NCBI RefSeq assembly: GCF_900142125.1
Contig: NZ_FQZT01000007.1
Span: 1 to 64,000, forward strand
DNA from: Malonomonas rubra DSM 5091
GTDB taxonomy: Bacteria > Desulfobacterota > Desulfuromonadia > Desulfuromonadales > Geopsychrobacteraceae
Direction: 5' to 3'
DNA length: 64,000 nucleotides
Position numbers and translations under genes: made by a program. This document shows, in pieces, positions 28,125 through 37,199 of this stretch. The notes below the pieces were generated by a model. It was not told the origin of the DNA. It did no database searches and saw nothing but the letters and a program-made list of their open reading frames with translations. Position 1 is the first letter of the stretch. The number at the start of each line of letters is the position of its first letter.

Positions 28125-28373
28125 ATGAACAGAACAGATTATCAGGGAATGCAGCAGTTATTTGATGACGGACAGATGATCTGGGTGGAGAATCTCCTCA
28201 ACCAGAGCAAAGGCAGGGTGATCGGCTTCGAGCCGGGTATGATTGAGGTTGAAGTTGACCGCCACTGCGAACGCTGGGATATCAGCAACTGCCGGGAAAT
28301 GACCCACGGCTACGCCATCCGCTACGACGAAGTGCTGAAACATCCGCACGAATTCGACAGTCACCTCGACTGA
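28125..28373 (+). CDS. Hypothetical 82-residue acidic protein
   Basis: A small soluble protein (MNRTDYQGMQQLFDDGQ...). It has a central RVIGFEPGMIEVEVD beta-rich segment resembling an SH3/PilZ-like strand pair and a His/Glu-rich C terminus. I do not recognise the family. The ATG at 28125 follows an excellent GGAAAGGAG; the longer frame from 28062 would start inside the leader hairpin. It is monocistronic, ending in a strong bidirectional terminator. The structured leader suggests post-transcriptional control. Confidence 0.75.
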   Translation: MNRTDYQGMQQLFDDGQMIWVENLLNQSKGRVIGFEPGMIEVEVDRHCERWDISNCREMTHGYAIRYDEVLKHPHEFDSHLD

Positions 28374-28383
28374 CAGCAGGAGC

Positions 28384-28417
28384 AAAAACGGGTCCGGCGA
28401 AAACCGGGCCCGTTTTT
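28384..28417. terminator. Bidirectional terminator
   Basis: AAAAACGGGTCCGG (28384-28397) pairs with CCGGGCCCGTTTTT (28404-28417) with one G-T pair. It is placed between convergent genes, 10 nt after the plus-strand stop and 2 nt before the minus-strand stop. Confidence 0.9.
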
Positions 28418-28418
28418 T

Positions 28419-28685
28419 TCAATGACCACAGCGAAGACGCTGCCAGAGCGGCTCGTATTTGAATTCCAGCTCTTCCCCCAGCAGCATCAAGCGGCAATCC
28501 TCGGTCGCGGTGACGATCAAACGCCTCCCGTTACTCGCTTTGAAACTACGTCCGCTGTGCAGGATATGATCCCTGCCATCTCCACTTTGTGTCACCCAGC
28601 AGCGACCGCTGTGGCAGAAAATACTCAAGCCTTTCAGTTCATGTCCGAGATCAAGCAGTTCATTTTTTGCCAGTAATATTTCCAT
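28419..28685 (-). CDS. DUF2917 domain protein
   Basis: An 88-residue soluble protein of the DUF2917 type, with a cupin-like beta pattern (LSIFCHSGRCWVTQSGDGRDHILHSG, about 20-45). Function unknown. It is divergent from a MocR-type regulator, and the shared 218-bp region carries two ACAG-N-CTGT dyads, so it is a plausible target of that regulator. The ATG at 28685 follows AAGGGGG; an adjoining GTG is not used. Confidence 0.75.
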   Translation of the reverse strand: MEILLAKNELLDLGHELKGLSIFCHSGRCWVTQSGDGRDHILHSGRSFKASNGRRLIVTATEDCRLMLLGEELEFKYEPLWQRLRCGH

Positions 28686-28790
28686 CACAGCCCCCTTTGG
28701 TTGCCTTGTTTATTCGCCACTATTTTATCTGTCTCAGTTTTCCTCACAAGATACAGGGCTTTACTATTGTAACCGTCACAGATAGACTTG

Positions 28791-28826
28791 ACAGCAACTG
28801 TACCCAGAAACCTCACAGGCAACTGT
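28791..28826. promoter_or_regulatory. Candidate MocR operator (two ACAG-CTGT dyads)
   Basis: ACAGCAACTGT (28791-28801) and ACAGGCAACTGT (28815-28826) share GCAACTGT as a direct repeat with a 25-nt period. A TTGACA (28788-28793) overlaps the first. They lie between DUF2917 and the MocR-type gene. MocR regulators are known to bind direct repeats near their own promoters. Confidence 0.5.
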
Positions 28827-28903
28827 GTCTGGTTGCAGGCAGGGCGAAATGCTAAATCTGCTGCAGCAGAAAAATTGGCTGGATTCAGGCGAGAGGTGAG
28901 AAG

Positions 28904-30361
28904 ATGCTGGCACAGAGCGAACAGCAACAGAGCAGGCAACCGCTTTACGAGGAAGTCGCCGGACGAATCAGCTTTCTGATCAAGCAGGGCACGCTGCGTC
29001 CCGGCGACCGGGTGCCGTCGATCCGCAAGCTGAGCAAACAGATGCAGGTCAGTATCAACACGGTCAAAGAGGCCTACAGCCAACTGGAAGATCGTCGTTT
29101 GCTCGAAGCGCGCCCGCAATCAGGCTACTATGTCCGCGCTAGGCTGCCCGAGCTGCCGACCGAACCTGTCCTCGACCGGCCAACCCTGAGTCCGGCCGAA
29201 GTCAGCATGGACAACATCTACCAGCTGGTGATGCGCGACCTGCTCGACCCGAAACTGCTCCAGCTCGGCATCGCGGTTCCTAACCCGGAACTGCTGCCGA
29301 TCGAAAAACTGAACCGCATGCTGACCCGCGAAACCCGCCGCTTCGCTCTGCAATCCGTCTCTTACGACCTGCCACCCGGAAACCTGCGGCTGCGCCAGCA
29401 GGTCGCCCAGCGCTTATTGCTGTCTGGCTGCACCCTCAGCCCTGAGCAGATCGTCACCACCTCCGGTTGTGTCGAGGCGGTCGTGCTGGCGCTGCAAGTG
29501 CTGTGCAAACCGGGCGACGTGGTCGCCATTGAATCGCCGGTCTATTTCAACTTTCTCCAGCTGATCGAAGACCTTGGCTTAAAAGCGCTGGAAATCCCCG
29601 CTTCGCCGCGCGGCGGCATCAGTCTGGAAGCGCTGGAGTTCGCTCTCGACCGCAACCGTGGCGAGGTAAAGGCCTGCATCGTTATCACCAACTTCAACAA
29701 TCCCCTCGGCAGCTTGATGTCGGACGAAAACAAGCTGAAGCTGGTGCAGCTGCTGGAACGGCACAAGGTTCCACTGATCGAAGACGATATCTACGGCGAC
29801 CTCTCTTTCAGCGACAAACGTCCATCGGTGGCCAAATCCTTCGACAAAACCGGTAACGTGCTGCTCTGCTCGTCGATCAGCAAAACCCTGGCCCCCGGCT
29901 ACCGGGTCGGCTGGATCGCCGCCGGTCGTTATCAGGAAAAGATCGAGCGGAGTAAAATGCTGGCCAACGTCGCCACTCCGACGCCGACTCAGCTGGCGAT
30001 CGCTGAATTTCTCGCCAACGGCGGCTACGAGCACCACCTGCGCTCGATCCGTCGCGTTTACACCCGGCAGACGGCGCAGATGGCCGATGCCATCGGCCGT
30101 TGTTTTCCCGCTGGCACCCGCGTGTCCCAGCCACAGGGCGGCTTTCTGCTCTGGGTCGAGATGCCGGAGCCGATCGACTCGCTGAAACTGTACGAGCAGA
30201 GCAAGCAGGTCGGTATCACCATCGCTCCAGGACAATTGTTTTCCGTGGAAGGAAAATATCGCAATTGCGTGCGCCTGAATGCTGCCTTCTGGGATCCCTG
30301 CGTCGAAGCGGCAATTGAAACCCTTGGCCGCCTGGCAAAAAGCCAGCTGCAAATATCCTGA
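28904..30361 (+). CDS. MocR-type GntR regulator with aminotransferase domain
   Basis: A 485-residue MocR/PdxR-like protein. The N-terminal GntR winged helix (PLYEEVAGRISFLIKQGTL, RVPSIRKLSKQMQVSINTVKEAYSQLE) occupies about 13-80. The rest is a fold-type I aminotransferase-like domain with NFNNPLG, EDDIYGDL and the PLP lysine in SSISKTLAPGYRVGW (about 327-340). It probably senses PLP or an amino-compound aldimine and controls its own and the divergent DUF2917 gene. Both domains look intact, including the PLP lysine, so residual catalysis is possible. The ATG has GAGAGG upstream. Confidence 0.92.
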   Translation: MLAQSEQQQSRQPLYEEVAGRISFLIKQGTLRPGDRVPSIRKLSKQMQVSINTVKEAYSQLEDRRLLEARPQSGYYVRARLPELPTEPVLDRPTLSPAEVSMDNIYQLVMRDLLDPKLLQLGIAVPNPELLPIEKLNRMLTRETRRFALQSVSYDLPPGNLRLRQQVAQRLLLSGCTLSPEQIVTTSGCVEAVVLALQVLCKPGDVVAIESPVYFNFLQLIEDLGLKALEIPASPRGGISLEALEFALDRNRGEVKACIVITNFNNPLGSLMSDENKLKLVQLLERHKVPLIEDDIYGDLSFSDKRPSVAKSFDKTGNVLLCSSISKTLAPGYRVGWIAAGRYQEKIERSKMLANVATPTPTQLAIAEFLANGGYEHHLRSIRRVYTRQTAQMADAIGRCFPAGTRVSQPQGGFLLWVEMPEPIDSLKLYEQSKQVGITIAPGQLFSVEGKYRNCVRLNAAFWDPCVEAAIETLGRLAKSQLQIS

Positions 30362-30471
30362 TCCAACTTTTATTGCAATGTTTACGCAAAGGCTTGCTCC
30401 GCAAAAAAAATTAACGTATCTTTATAAAGTTGGATTATTTTTTACCATTTCCGCTTTATCAAAGTTACATT

Positions 30472-33288
30472 ATGGGAACACAGCAAACAGGCCACAAACA
30501 AAACGAAATCAGCAGTTTTTTCTCTGACCGCAAATGGAGAAGTGCCGGGCACGTCAACCGGATCGCGCTCGGTGGATTCTGCTTTCTGGCGTTGCTGATC
30601 GCCTGTGGCGGCTGGTGGGTTTACCAGTATCAGACGGCCAAAATCAAAGCCGACCGGCAAAATGAGCTGATCGCCATCTCAACCCTGAAAGCTCATCAGA
30701 TCAGCGAATGGCGTAAAGAAAAGCTGGATGATGCCAAGCTGCTGCTCAACAACCCGATCATTGCCCAACAGCTGGAAGCCTGGATCCTGAACGGCTCACC
30801 CAGAAATGGCCTTTACCAGAAATTCCTCTCCCGCCTGACCGCTCTGCTGGAAGCCTACGACTATCATGCTGTCGCCCTGCTCGATACCCAAGCCAACACT
30901 TTGCTGAGCGTTGGTGAAGAGTGGCTTCTCGGTGAAACAACCAGGAAAGCAGCACTGGACGCCTTAGCGACCAAGCAGAGCAAATTTGCCGAGATTTCCG
31001 CACAGCACCCGGAAGAACTGGAACGCATCCAAGCTCATCATCATGAGCATCATCGTGATGAAGAACATGAGCATGAACATTTCAACCACCATATCCACCT
31101 CGACCTGATTATTCCGATGCTGGCGGGAAAAGCGAGAAAACCGAGCGGCGCGATCGTGCTGCGGCTGGTTCCTGAAAAGTTCCTCTTTCCACTGATAGAG
31201 AGCTGGCCGACTGCCAGTAAAACGGCGGAAACCGTCCTGCTGAAACCAACACCCAGCGGTGTCATCCGCCTCAGCGGTCGGCGCCACGCGGAGGAAGACC
31301 ACAAACACAAGATCTCCATCCCGACCGACCGGGTCACGCCACCGGAAATGATCAGGCAGGGCAAAGAAGGCGTCCTGGAGCACCGCGATTATCGTAATAT
31401 CCCGGCGCTGTCCTATATCAAAAAAGTGGCTGGCACCCCCTGGTACCTGGTTGCGAAAATAGATCGGGAGGAGATCTACGCCCCGATCAATCAGCTTGCC
31501 TGGCAGATTTCCCTGCTGGTTATCGCCCTGGTCTCGTCCGCCGGGCTGAGCCTTTATTATTGGTGGCGGCAGATCAGCACCGCTTTGCTGGCGGAAAAAT
31601 ACCAGTCCCAGCTCGACAAACAGTTGTTGGAGAAACGTTTCCATCAGATCACCAGGCACGCCAACGACATCATCATGCTCTGCGACAGGGAAGGAAAGGT
31701 TGTCGATGTCAACAACCGCGCACTGGAAGCGTTCGGTTACAGCCTGGAAGAGATGCTGACGCTCAATGTCACGGCGCTGCGCCCGGCAGAAGATCGGGAA
31801 AAATCGGCCGAACAGCGCAAGCAACTCCTGACAAAGCGATCTCACCTGTTCGAGGAGCGCTGCCTGCGAAAGGACGGCACTATCTTCCCGGCCGAAATCA
31901 GTGCACGTTTGATCGAACTGGAAGGGCAAATTTACCTGCAGGGGATTCTGCGTGACATCACCGAGCGGAAAAAAGCCCAGCAAGAGATCCAGTACCTGGC
32001 CCACCACGACTCACTGACCGGCCTGCCAAACCGCAATCTGCTGAAAGACCGGGTCGAGCAGAACCTTGCCCGTGCCCGCCGCAACAACAGCAAAAGTGCA
32101 TTCCTGTTCCTCGACTTCGACCGCTTCAAAAACATCAATGACTCCCTCGGCCATTCGGTCGGTGACGGCGTGTTGCAGGAAGTCGCCAAGCGGCTGAAAA
32201 CCTGCCTGCGTGAAGAGGACACCGTCGCCCGGGTTGGCGGTGATGAATTCGTCATCCTGCTGGCCGACCTGGAAGATGAACGTGCCGTGGCCAACGTCGC
32301 CCAGAAGGTCACTGAACTGGGAACCACCCCATATGAAGTCAAAGGACAGAAGTTCCGTCTCACCATCAGCATCGGCATCAGTGTTTTCCCGAATGACGGC
32401 GACAATTTCGAATCCTTGTTGAAGAACGCCGACTCAGCCATGTATCACGCCAAAAATGCCGGGCGCAACACCTTCTGCTTCTACACTGAAGACATGAACG
32501 CGCAGACCCTTGAAGCCCTGAACCTGGAGCGCGATCTGCAGCACGCGCTGGAAAACAACGAACTGCGCCTGCACTACCAGCCCCAGCTTGATCTGGAGAG
32601 CAGCAAGGTCATCGGCGTCGAAGCACTGCTGCGTTGGCAGCACCCGACCCACGGCAACATGTCGCCGGCCGTTTTCATCCCGATCGCTGAAGAACGCGGT
32701 CTGATCAACGACATCGGCAACTGGGTTTTGGAAACCGCCTGTCGGCAGAGCGTCAGCTGGCAAGAACAGGGACTGCCACCTCTGCGCATGGCGGTCAACA
32801 TCTCAGCCCTGCAACTGCATCACGTCGATTTTTACGAAAAGGTTGCAACAATCCTGGCAGCAACCGGGATGAATCCGGAAATGCTGGAACTCGAACTGAC
32901 CGAGAGCGCGGTTATGCAGCACGAAGAATCAGCCCTGGTGCTGATGCAGCAGCTGAAAGCCCTCGGCCTGCACCTGGCGATCGACGACTTCGGCACCGGC
33001 TATTCGAGCCTCAGTTACCTGAAGCGCTTCCCCTTCGACAAACTGAAAATCGACCGCTCTTTCATCAAGGATCTCCCCCTCGACACCGAGGACGGTGCCA
33101 TCACCCAGGCGATTATCGGCGTCGGCCGCAGCCTCAAGCACAAGGTTATCGCCGAAGGTGTGGAGACGCTGGAACAGCAGAACTACCTGCGCGATGAAGG
33201 CTGCGACCAGATGCAGGGATTCTATTTCAGCCGCCCACTACCGCCGGAAGAGTTAGTCGAACTGCTCGAACAAAACAGCGGCGACTGA
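30472..33288 (+). CDS. Membrane GGDEF-EAL protein with histidine-rich sensor loop
   Basis: A 938-residue bifunctional c-di-GMP enzyme: TM1 about 31-51, periplasmic sensor 52-342, TM2 about 343-364, PAS about 390-500, GGDEF (GGDEF at 589-593, preceded by REED as RxxD site) and EAL (E717-A-L-L-R-W). Catalytic residues of both domains look intact. The sensor contains a striking histidine cluster, 11 His in residues 189-209, with a second HxHK cluster near 280, suggesting divalent metal binding. The start is uncertain: ATG 30472 has only a weak site, and the frame stays open upstream to a TTG at 30430. Confidence 0.92.
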   Translation: MGTQQTGHKQNEISSFFSDRKWRSAGHVNRIALGGFCFLALLIACGGWWVYQYQTAKIKADRQNELIAISTLKAHQISEWRKEKLDDAKLLLNNPIIAQQLEAWILNGSPRNGLYQKFLSRLTALLEAYDYHAVALLDTQANTLLSVGEEWLLGETTRKAALDALATKQSKFAEISAQHPEELERIQAHHHEHHRDEEHEHEHFNHHIHLDLIIPMLAGKARKPSGAIVLRLVPEKFLFPLIESWPTASKTAETVLLKPTPSGVIRLSGRRHAEEDHKHKISIPTDRVTPPEMIRQGKEGVLEHRDYRNIPALSYIKKVAGTPWYLVAKIDREEIYAPINQLAWQISLLVIALVSSAGLSLYYWWRQISTALLAEKYQSQLDKQLLEKRFHQITRHANDIIMLCDREGKVVDVNNRALEAFGYSLEEMLTLNVTALRPAEDREKSAEQRKQLLTKRSHLFEERCLRKDGTIFPAEISARLIELEGQIYLQGILRDITERKKAQQEIQYLAHHDSLTGLPNRNLLKDRVEQNLARARRNNSKSAFLFLDFDRFKNINDSLGHSVGDGVLQEVAKRLKTCLREEDTVARVGGDEFVILLADLEDERAVANVAQKVTELGTTPYEVKGQKFRLTISIGISVFPNDGDNFESLLKNADSAMYHAKNAGRNTFCFYTEDMNAQTLEALNLERDLQHALENNELRLHYQPQLDLESSKVIGVEALLRWQHPTHGNMSPAVFIPIAEERGLINDIGNWVLETACRQSVSWQEQGLPPLRMAVNISALQLHHVDFYEKVATILAATGMNPEMLELELTESAVMQHEESALVLMQQLKALGLHLAIDDFGTGYSSLSYLKRFPFDKLKIDRSFIKDLPLDTEDGAITQAIIGVGRSLKHKVIAEGVETLEQQNYLRDEGCDQMQGFYFSRPLPPEELVELLEQNSGD

Positions 33289-33355
33289 AAACATTCTCCT
33301 TTTGGCGTATACGGCAATCGGTTAGTATGGGGCTTCGTTATTTTACGGAGCCGCC

Positions 33356-34201
33356 ATGACTGCAGTTGTTGCCAAAACCTCCATCTACACCCCCCGATCC
33401 TGTCGCTTGCTGACGGTCGAACAACTGACGCCGCAGGAAAAGCTGTTCCGCCTGCAGCTGCTCGACGGCAGCGAACTGCAGCATCAACCGGGGCAGTTCG
33501 TACAGGTATCCCTGCCCGGCCTCACCGAAGCACCAATTTCCATTGCCAGTTCTCCGACCCGCACAGGCGACTTCGAGCTTGGCGTGCGCAAAGCCGGCAG
33601 CTTGACCAGCGCCCTGCACAGTCTTCAGCCGGGTGCACAAATCGGCATCCGCGGCCCCTTCGGTCGTCCCTTTCAAATGGAATCACTTCGCGGCAAACAA
33701 CTGCTACTGATTGCCGGGGGATGCGGGTTAGCGCCGCTGCGCTCGCTGATTCAATATTGCCAGGATTGCCGCGACCAGTTTGCCTCGGTACAGATTTTCT
33801 ACGGTGCCCGCTCACCGCAGGACCTGATGTTCCGTCGCGACCTGGACAGCTGGCAGATTGATGACAACTTCAGCTGCCGCTACACCGTTGACAATAAACC
33901 GGCCGACTCTTGCTTCGACGGCGAAACCGGCCTGATTACCGAGCTGCTGAACGAGGTCGTACTGCAGCCGGAAAACAGCTGTGCTGTGGTTGTCGGTCCG
34001 CCGACCATGTACCGGCCGGTTATCGCCGAGCTGCGACGCCTCGGGCTGACCAGCGAAAAACAGATCATGCTGTCACTGGAGCGACAGATGCGCTGTGGTA
34101 TCGGCAAATGCGGCCACTGCAGCATCGAGCATTTGACCTGCTGCTGCGACGGCCCGATCTTCTGGCTGGAAGAAGTCGAGCATCTGCGCGGGGCCCTATG
34201 A
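33356..34201 (+). CDS. FAD/NAD(P)-binding [2Fe-2S] oxidoreductase subunit
   Basis: A 281-residue ferredoxin-NADP reductase-like protein of the HydG/sulfhydrogenase-gamma or PyrK type. It has an FAD-binding barrel (PGQFVQVSLPG, APISIASSP), an NAD-binding domain (LLIAGGCGLAPLRSL) and a C-terminal [2Fe-2S] site (Cys247, Cys252, Cys255, Cys262 or 263). It links NAD(P)H to Fe-S proteins. It is the first gene of a three-gene operon: the next gene starts within its stop (ATGA overlap). The most likely role is diaphorase of the formate dehydrogenase that follows. Confidence 0.9.
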   Translation: MTAVVAKTSIYTPRSCRLLTVEQLTPQEKLFRLQLLDGSELQHQPGQFVQVSLPGLTEAPISIASSPTRTGDFELGVRKAGSLTSALHSLQPGAQIGIRGPFGRPFQMESLRGKQLLLIAGGCGLAPLRSLIQYCQDCRDQFASVQIFYGARSPQDLMFRRDLDSWQIDDNFSCRYTVDNKPADSCFDGETGLITELLNEVVLQPENSCAVVVGPPTMYRPVIAELRRLGLTSEKQIMLSLERQMRCGIGKCGHCSIEHLTCCCDGPIFWLEEVEHLRGAL

Positions 34202-36228
34202 CAGCGACGCTCACTACCTGCCCTTATTGCGGCACCGGCTGTAACTTCTACCTGCTCAGCGATGACGATGGTCGCTTGACCGGCGTCGAACCGGCCGGAC
34301 AGCACCCGACGACACGGGGGCAGCTCTGTGTCAAAGGCTGGAACGCTCATGCCTTTGTCGATCACCCCGACCGCTTGGCGGTGCCGCAGATCCGCCGCGA
34401 TGGCGAACTCCAGTCCGCTGACTGGCAACAGGCGCTCGACCTGGTACATGATCAGCTGCAAGCCATCGCTGAAAAGCACGGTCCCGACAGCCTGATGTTC
34501 CTTTCTTCAGCCAAGGTCAGCAACGAAGAAAACTACCTGCTGCAAAAGCTGGCCCGTGCCGGCTACGGCACCAACAACATCGATCACTGCGCCCGCCTCT
34601 GCCATTCATCGACCGTCACCGGGCTGGTCGAAACCCTCGGCTCCGGGGCGATGACCAACAGCTTGAGTTGCTTCGATGAAACTGAACTGGTTTTCGTCAT
34701 CGGCTCCAACACCACCGAGCAGCACCCGCTGATCGGCAGTCGCATCCTGCAGGCCAAACAGCGTGGTGCCAAGCTGTTGGTCGCAGATAGCCGCAAAATT
34801 CGCCTGGCTAAACATGCCGACCTGCACCTGCGCCAGCAGAACGGTAGCGACGTCGCCCTGCTGAGCGGCATGATGCGGCAGATCCTGAGGGACGGCCTGG
34901 AGGATCGAGACTTTATCGCGCAGCGTTGCGAGAATTTTGCCGCCTTTGCTGAAAAGCTCGAAAGCTACACACCTGAATATGTTGCCGGAATTACCGGTTT
35001 GGAACCAGAGCAGGTTATCGCGGCCGCCCGCCTCTACGCAGAGGCCGACAGGGCAATGATCGTCTATGCCATGGGCATCACCCAGCACAGTCACGGCGTC
35101 GACAACGTCCGCGCCATTTCCAACCTGGCGCTGCTGACCGGCAATCTCGGCAAACCGGGCAGTGGCGTTAATCCGCTGCGCGGCCAGAATAATGTGCAGG
35201 GAGCCTGCGACATGGGCGCGCTGCCGGATGTCTACAGCGGCTACCAGAACGTGGCCGATCCTGAGGCAAGGAAGAAATTCTCCACCGCCTGGGGCTGTGA
35301 ACTACCGGAAACAAAAGGGCTGATGTCGACCCACGCCATCGAAGCGGCGGCCACGGGAGAAGTTCGCGGCATGCTGATTCTGGGGGAAAACCCGATGCTT
35401 TCTGACGCCAACCAGGGGATGGTGAAAAAAGCATTGGAGCGGCTCGACTTCCTCGCCGTCATCGATATTTTCCCCACCGAAACCGCCGCTTTCGCCGATG
35501 TGGTATTGCCGGCGAGCTGTTATGCGGAAAAGGACGGCAGCTTCACCTCAACCGAGCGCCGGGTGCAACTGGGCAGAAAAGCCGCAGAGCCACCGGGACT
35601 GGCGCGTACCGACTGGCAGATCATCTGTGAGCTGCTACAGCGTTGCGGGCTGAAAAGCGATTATCAAAATCCCGCCGAAATCATGGCTGAAATCGCTGCT
35701 CTCACACCCAGTTACGGTGGCATCAGTCACGACCGCCTACAGGGGCATGGTCTGCAGTGGCCCTGCCCGGACAAAACCCATCCCGGCACGCCGATTCTGC
35801 ACATCGACAGATGCACGCGCGGCAAAGCCCGGTTCAGCCCGGTCGACTACCGCGCACCACATGAACTGCCGGACCGGGATTTCCCCTTCCTGCTCAACAC
35901 CGGGCGCAGCTATTTCCACTGGCATACCGGCAGCATGACCCGTCGCAGCCACCTGCTTGACCGCGAAGAACGTTTTGCCTTCGTCGAAATAAACCCGGAC
36001 GATGCCAGCCAGCTGGCTATTTTCGCACGGCAACAGGTCAGAATCAGCAGTCTTCGAGGCAGCATCACCTGCCGCGCCCTGGTTTCTGAAAAGGTCCCGG
36101 CCGGACAAGTTTTCATCCCCTTCCATTTTACCGAAGGGGCAGCCAACGCTCTGACCAACAACGCCCTCGACCCGGAATCGGGCATCCCCGAGTTCAAAGT
36201 CTGCGCGGTGAGGATTGAGCCATGTTGA
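34198..36228 (+). CDS. fdhA: Molybdopterin formate dehydrogenase catalytic subunit (Cys type)
   Basis: A 676-residue FdhF-like Mo/W-bis-MGD enzyme. It has the N-terminal 4Fe-4S motif Cys8-Cys11-Cys15...Cys44 and the active-site loop IDHCARLCHSSTV, where position 135 is Cys (TGC codon) and not selenocysteine. GENPMLSDANQ, FPTETAAFADVVLPA and the C-terminal molydopterin domain (HWHTGSMTRRS, ADV-like and NALDP) agree with formate dehydrogenase. It oxidises formate or reduces CO2 in the cytoplasm; no twin-arginine signal is visible. I start at ATG 34198, which overlaps the preceding stop. The open frame extends far upstream in another gene's shadow. Confidence 0.93.
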   Translation: MTATLTTCPYCGTGCNFYLLSDDDGRLTGVEPAGQHPTTRGQLCVKGWNAHAFVDHPDRLAVPQIRRDGELQSADWQQALDLVHDQLQAIAEKHGPDSLMFLSSAKVSNEENYLLQKLARAGYGTNNIDHCARLCHSSTVTGLVETLGSGAMTNSLSCFDETELVFVIGSNTTEQHPLIGSRILQAKQRGAKLLVADSRKIRLAKHADLHLRQQNGSDVALLSGMMRQILRDGLEDRDFIAQRCENFAAFAEKLESYTPEYVAGITGLEPEQVIAAARLYAEADRAMIVYAMGITQHSHGVDNVRAISNLALLTGNLGKPGSGVNPLRGQNNVQGACDMGALPDVYSGYQNVADPEARKKFSTAWGCELPETKGLMSTHAIEAAATGEVRGMLILGENPMLSDANQGMVKKALERLDFLAVIDIFPTETAAFADVVLPASCYAEKDGSFTSTERRVQLGRKAAEPPGLARTDWQIICELLQRCGLKSDYQNPAEIMAEIAALTPSYGGISHDRLQGHGLQWPCPDKTHPGTPILHIDRCTRGKARFSPVDYRAPHELPDRDFPFLLNTGRSYFHWHTGSMTRRSHLLDREERFAFVEINPDDASQLAIFARQQVRISSLRGSITCRALVSEKVPAGQVFIPFHFTEGAANALTNNALDPESGIPEFKVCAVRIEPC

Positions 36229-37199
36229 AATCCCTCAAACGCGAAGACTTGTTGCGACTGCTCGAAACCTTAGCGGAACAGTACGATCTACAGGTGCCGC
36301 TCAAGCTGCCGGACGGCACCCGCCAGCTCGGCCGCTACGGCAGCGGTGAACTTTCGCTTTGCGGGCCGCTGCTGCAGCGCAAACCGACCAGCCTGTTGTT
36401 CCCGCAAGCAGAATTGCTGCTTAGCATCAACCCTGATGGTTCCGTGGAACAACCGCACCCGGCTGAAAAGCCATTGGCCCTGTTCGGCCTGGAGCGCAGC
36501 GACTTGGCCGCGATCGCATTTCTCGATCGATTCTTTCTCTGCGAACCGGCGGATGATATCTACCAGGGTAAAAGAGAAAACAGTCTACTGATCGGATTGA
36601 CTGGATTTGCTGGTGAAAATAGCGCCTACCTGCCCCCAGCCGGAGAAAACTGCGATTTGGAGCTAATTGCGACAGCAGACGGCTGGCTCGGCTGCGCCTA
36701 TTCGGCAGCAGGTAAAACGCTATTGGCACCCTTCCCGGACAGCGAAGCTAAAGAACGAACGGAAATTGATCAGCGCGCCGCGGAACCAAAAACCGACAGC
36801 CTGCTAAAGGCGGCAAGTCGCCTGCTGAGAGAAGATAAAGTTCCGGATGCCTTCTGGCAGGAAATAGCCGACCGCTGCATCCTCTGCACCGGCTGCAATC
36901 TGGTCTGCCCGACCTGCAGCTGCTTCTGCGTGCAGGACCGGATCCGCGATGGCAAAACCGAGCGCAGCCGGGTCTGGGATTCCTGCCAGCTCGACGCTTT
37001 CATGCGCGAAGCGAGCGGCCACAACCCCCTCGGCACCGAAGCCTTGCGCACCCGCCGCCGGATTCACCACAAGCTGGTCGCCGATGTCGAGCGCTGGGGT
37101 GAGATCGGCTGCATCGCCTGTGGCCGCTGTGACCGCACCTGTCCAACCGGCATCGGCATGTTCGCGGTGGTGGAAGAAATGATTAACCAGTTCGGCTAA
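36222..37199 (+). CDS. 4Fe-4S dicluster electron-transfer subunit
   Basis: A 325-residue protein resembling the beta subunit of sulfhydrogenases/HydB-like electron-transfer proteins. The N-terminal 200 residues have no strong motif. The C-terminal part holds CILCTGCNLVCPTCSCFC (about 222-239) and CIACGRCDRTCP (about 291-302), two ferredoxin-type cluster sites. It overlaps the formate dehydrogenase gene by 7 nt, so the three genes are tightly coupled. Together with the FAD/[2Fe-2S] subunit it should carry electrons between formate dehydrogenase and NAD(P). Confidence 0.85.
   Translation: MLKSLKREDLLRLLETLAEQYDLQVPLKLPDGTRQLGRYGSGELSLCGPLLQRKPTSLLFPQAELLLSINPDGSVEQPHPAEKPLALFGLERSDLAAIAFLDRFFLCEPADDIYQGKRENSLLIGLTGFAGENSAYLPPAGENCDLELIATADGWLGCAYSAAGKTLLAPFPDSEAKERTEIDQRAAEPKTDSLLKAASRLLREDKVPDAFWQEIADRCILCTGCNLVCPTCSCFCVQDRIRDGKTERSRVWDSCQLDAFMREASGHNPLGTEALRTRRRIHHKLVADVERWGEIGCIACGRCDRTCPTGIGMFAVVEEMINQFG

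Noticed and set aside
34198-36228. Selenocysteine formate dehydrogenase
   Set aside because: The active-site position is an ordinary TGC cysteine and no in-frame TGA occurs.
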